This document shows positions 14,661 to 16,102 of a stretch of DNA of 16,102 nucleotides, piece after piece. The stretch is taken from contig JBDREF010000351.1 in the NCBI GenBank assembly GCA_043820045.1, positions 1 to 16,102 on the forward strand, written 5' to 3'. Numbering within the stretch: the stretch's first letter is position 1; each line of letters starts with the position of its first letter. This DNA comes from JBDREF01 sp043820045 (GTDB lineage Bacteria; Planctomycetota; Phycisphaerae; Sedimentisphaerales; Anaerobacaceae). The position numbers and the translations under genes are program-made. Below the pieces are notes generated by a model, which saw nothing but the letters and a program-made list of their open reading frames with translations, ran no database searches and was not told where the DNA came from.

Positions 14661-16102
14661 ATGTTGAGCAGAAGAAAATTCCTGGGCTTCGCAGGACTGG
14701 CGGCGTTCTCCGCCGTAGTCGGCGACGCATCATTGACGGCCGCACAATCGAAGCGGCAGAGAAAGCCGAACATCCTTATTATCATGGCGGACGACTGCAC
14801 GCACAACGACCTGCCGACCTATGGCGGACAAAACGCGGCTACTCCCAATATCGAGCGACTGGCATCGGACGGGCTTGTCTTTAACCGCGCATATCTTGGC
14901 TCCGCGATGTGCCAGCCATGTCGCGCCGAACTGTACACCGGGCTCTACCCGATGAGCAACGGCTGCGCGTGGAACCATTCGGCCAGCCGGCCCGATGTCA
15001 CGAGTATGCCGCATCACCTGGGGGCGTTGGGCTATCGCGTGGGTCTTGCCGGCAAGGTGCACGTCCTGCCCGCCAAGGCGTTTGCCTTCGAGAAGATAGA
15101 AGGTTTTGATCCGAACTGTACGCGCGATCCCACCAGGCCTCACGATACACAGTATATCCGCCGGTTCATGGAAGGCGATCAGGACCAGCCGTTCTGTCTC
15201 GTCGTTGCATTGGTAGAGCCGCACGTGCCGTGGGTGATGGGTGATGCCTCGAAGTACAGGCCGAAGACGCTCAAGCTTCCGCCGAACATTGCCGATACGC
15301 CGCGCACTCGCGAGGCATTTTCGCGCTATTTGGCCGAAATCACCTACATGGACGGGCAGGTCGGCGAAATACTGCAAGTGTTGGACGAGTCCGGCCGCGC
15401 CGAGAACACAATCGTGCTGTTTACCTCGGAGCAAGGCAGCCAGTTTCCCGGCAACAAGTGGACCAACTGGGACACCGGCCTGCACACGGCGCTTATCGCC
15501 CGCTGGCCGGGCAGGATCGCGCCCGGAAAACGCACTGATGCGCTGGTTCAGTACGCCGACGTTATGCCGACGCTGATTGAGGCCGCGGGCGGCGATGCCT
15601 CGCGTCACGCCTACGACGGTAAAAGTTTCCTGCCCGTATTGCAGGGCAGGAAATCGACTCATCGCGAGTTTGTGTATGGCTCACACAATAATATTCCGGA
15701 AGGCCCTGCCTACCCGATTCGAACCATCAGCGACGGGCAATACCGCTATATCCGCAACCTGACGCCTGACGAAATCTACATCGAAAAGCACTTGATGGGC
15801 TGGTCCGGCGATGGAAAGCTGAACAATCCGTACTGGGCGACGTGGGTAGCTCAGGCGTGGGACAATCGCAACACATACGATCTGGTCAAGCGGTACATGC
15901 ACCGCCCTGCCGAGCAATTGTATAACACCGCAACAGACCCTTACGAGCTGACGAACCTTGCCGACGACCCTGCGGCCTCGGCCGTAAAGGCGCGGCTCAG
16001 TGCCGAACTGGATCGATGGTTGCGCGAGCAAGGCGACCCGGGCGCCCCACAGGACACGCCCGAGGCTATTAAGGCTGCGCGTCGCGGCGAACACATGTAC
16101 GG
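14661..16102 (+). CDS. Tat-exported type I sulfatase (partial, C-terminus cut)
   Basis: The frame is open for 480 codons from ATG at 14661 to the window edge; only a short tail is likely missing. Residues 1-28 carry a twin-arginine signal (LSRRKFLGFAGLAAFSAVV). The alkaline-phosphatase-fold sulfatase domain starts with NILIIMADDCTHND (metal ligands D44, D45). The formylglycine site is C84 in CQPCRAELYTG (84-94), which satisfies CxPxR but has Cys where Ser is usual. K132 and H134 (GKVH), H188 (EPHVPW) and K266 (GNKW) fit further active-site positions. The second metal pair, normally D-H/N in TSDHG, is E-Q here (TSEQG, 255-259). ARWPGRIAPGK and DPYELTNLADDP are typical C-terminal motifs. It removes sulfate esters, probably from polysaccharides outside the cytoplasm, and needs a formylglycine-generating enzyme encoded elsewhere. 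No clear ribosome binding site precedes the ATG. Confidence 0.93.
   Translation, partial: MLSRRKFLGFAGLAAFSAVVGDASLTAAQSKRQRKPNILIIMADDCTHNDLPTYGGQNAATPNIERLASDGLVFNRAYLGSAMCQPCRAELYTGLYPMSNGCAWNHSASRPDVTSMPHHLGALGYRVGLAGKVHVLPAKAFAFEKIEGFDPNCTRDPTRPHDTQYIRRFMEGDQDQPFCLVVALVEPHVPWVMGDASKYRPKTLKLPPNIADTPRTREAFSRYLAEITYMDGQVGEILQVLDESGRAENTIVLFTSEQGSQFPGNKWTNWDTGLHTALIARWPGRIAPGKRTDALVQYADVMPTLIEAAGGDASRHAYDGKSFLPVLQGRKSTHREFVYGSHNNIPEGPAYPIRTISDGQYRYIRNLTPDEIYIEKHLMGWSGDGKLNNPYWATWVAQAWDNRNTYDLVKRYMHRPAEQLYNTATDPYELTNLADDPAASAVKARLSAELDRWLREQGDPGAPQDTPEAIKAARRGEHMY

Overview
The window looks like chromosomal DNA from a Planctomycetota bacterium, probably Phycisphaerae or a relative. This is an inference from gene content and style: a Tat-exported sulfatase, long secreted LamG and Fn3-like proteins, a PhoD-type phosphatase, an ECF sigma cluster, moderately high GC, and strong AAGGAGG-type ribosome binding sites on many but not all genes. 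No rRNA, tRNA, CRISPR array, transposase or integrase was recognised.

Left part (1-6672, all minus strand). An ECF sigma factor (1256-1795) is followed by a single-membrane-span putative anti-sigma protein (665-1234) and by an exported coiled-coil protein that runs off the left edge (1-684). The last two genes overlap by 20 bases, so these three look like one operon. A class I fructose-bisphosphate aldolase (fbaB, 2136-3203) has a 7-base tandem repeat directly after its stop codon. Next come an exported protein that joins three beta-rich repeats to a SAM-methyltransferase domain (3483-5003) and an exported PhoD-like phosphatase (5191-6672). The last three genes each have a plausible sigma70-type promoter with a 17-base spacer.

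Right part (6673-14544, plus strand). Three paralogous transcription units stand in a row. Each has a TTGAC(T/G)-N18-TATAA(A/G) promoter, a leader of about 200-250 nt, a secreted protein of about 720 residues, and a terminator hairpin of the same sequence family. The proteins share a C-terminal scaffold of about 470 residues: three Fn3-like modules and one uncharacterised module of about 180 residues ending in YFDD(I/M)RL. Their N-terminal heads differ: LamG, then a glutamine-amidotransferase-like domain, then a different LamG. Similarity along the scaffold is mosaic, which suggests recombination or gene conversion between copies. This head-exchange array is the most interesting item in the window.

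Right edge (14545-16102, plus strand). A Tat-exported type I sulfatase has its own promoter and is nearly complete at the window end.

Taken together, the right half encodes extracytoplasmic proteins that could bind and desulfate polysaccharides. No glycoside hydrolase or transporter is present, so a dedicated polysaccharide utilisation locus is not demonstrated.
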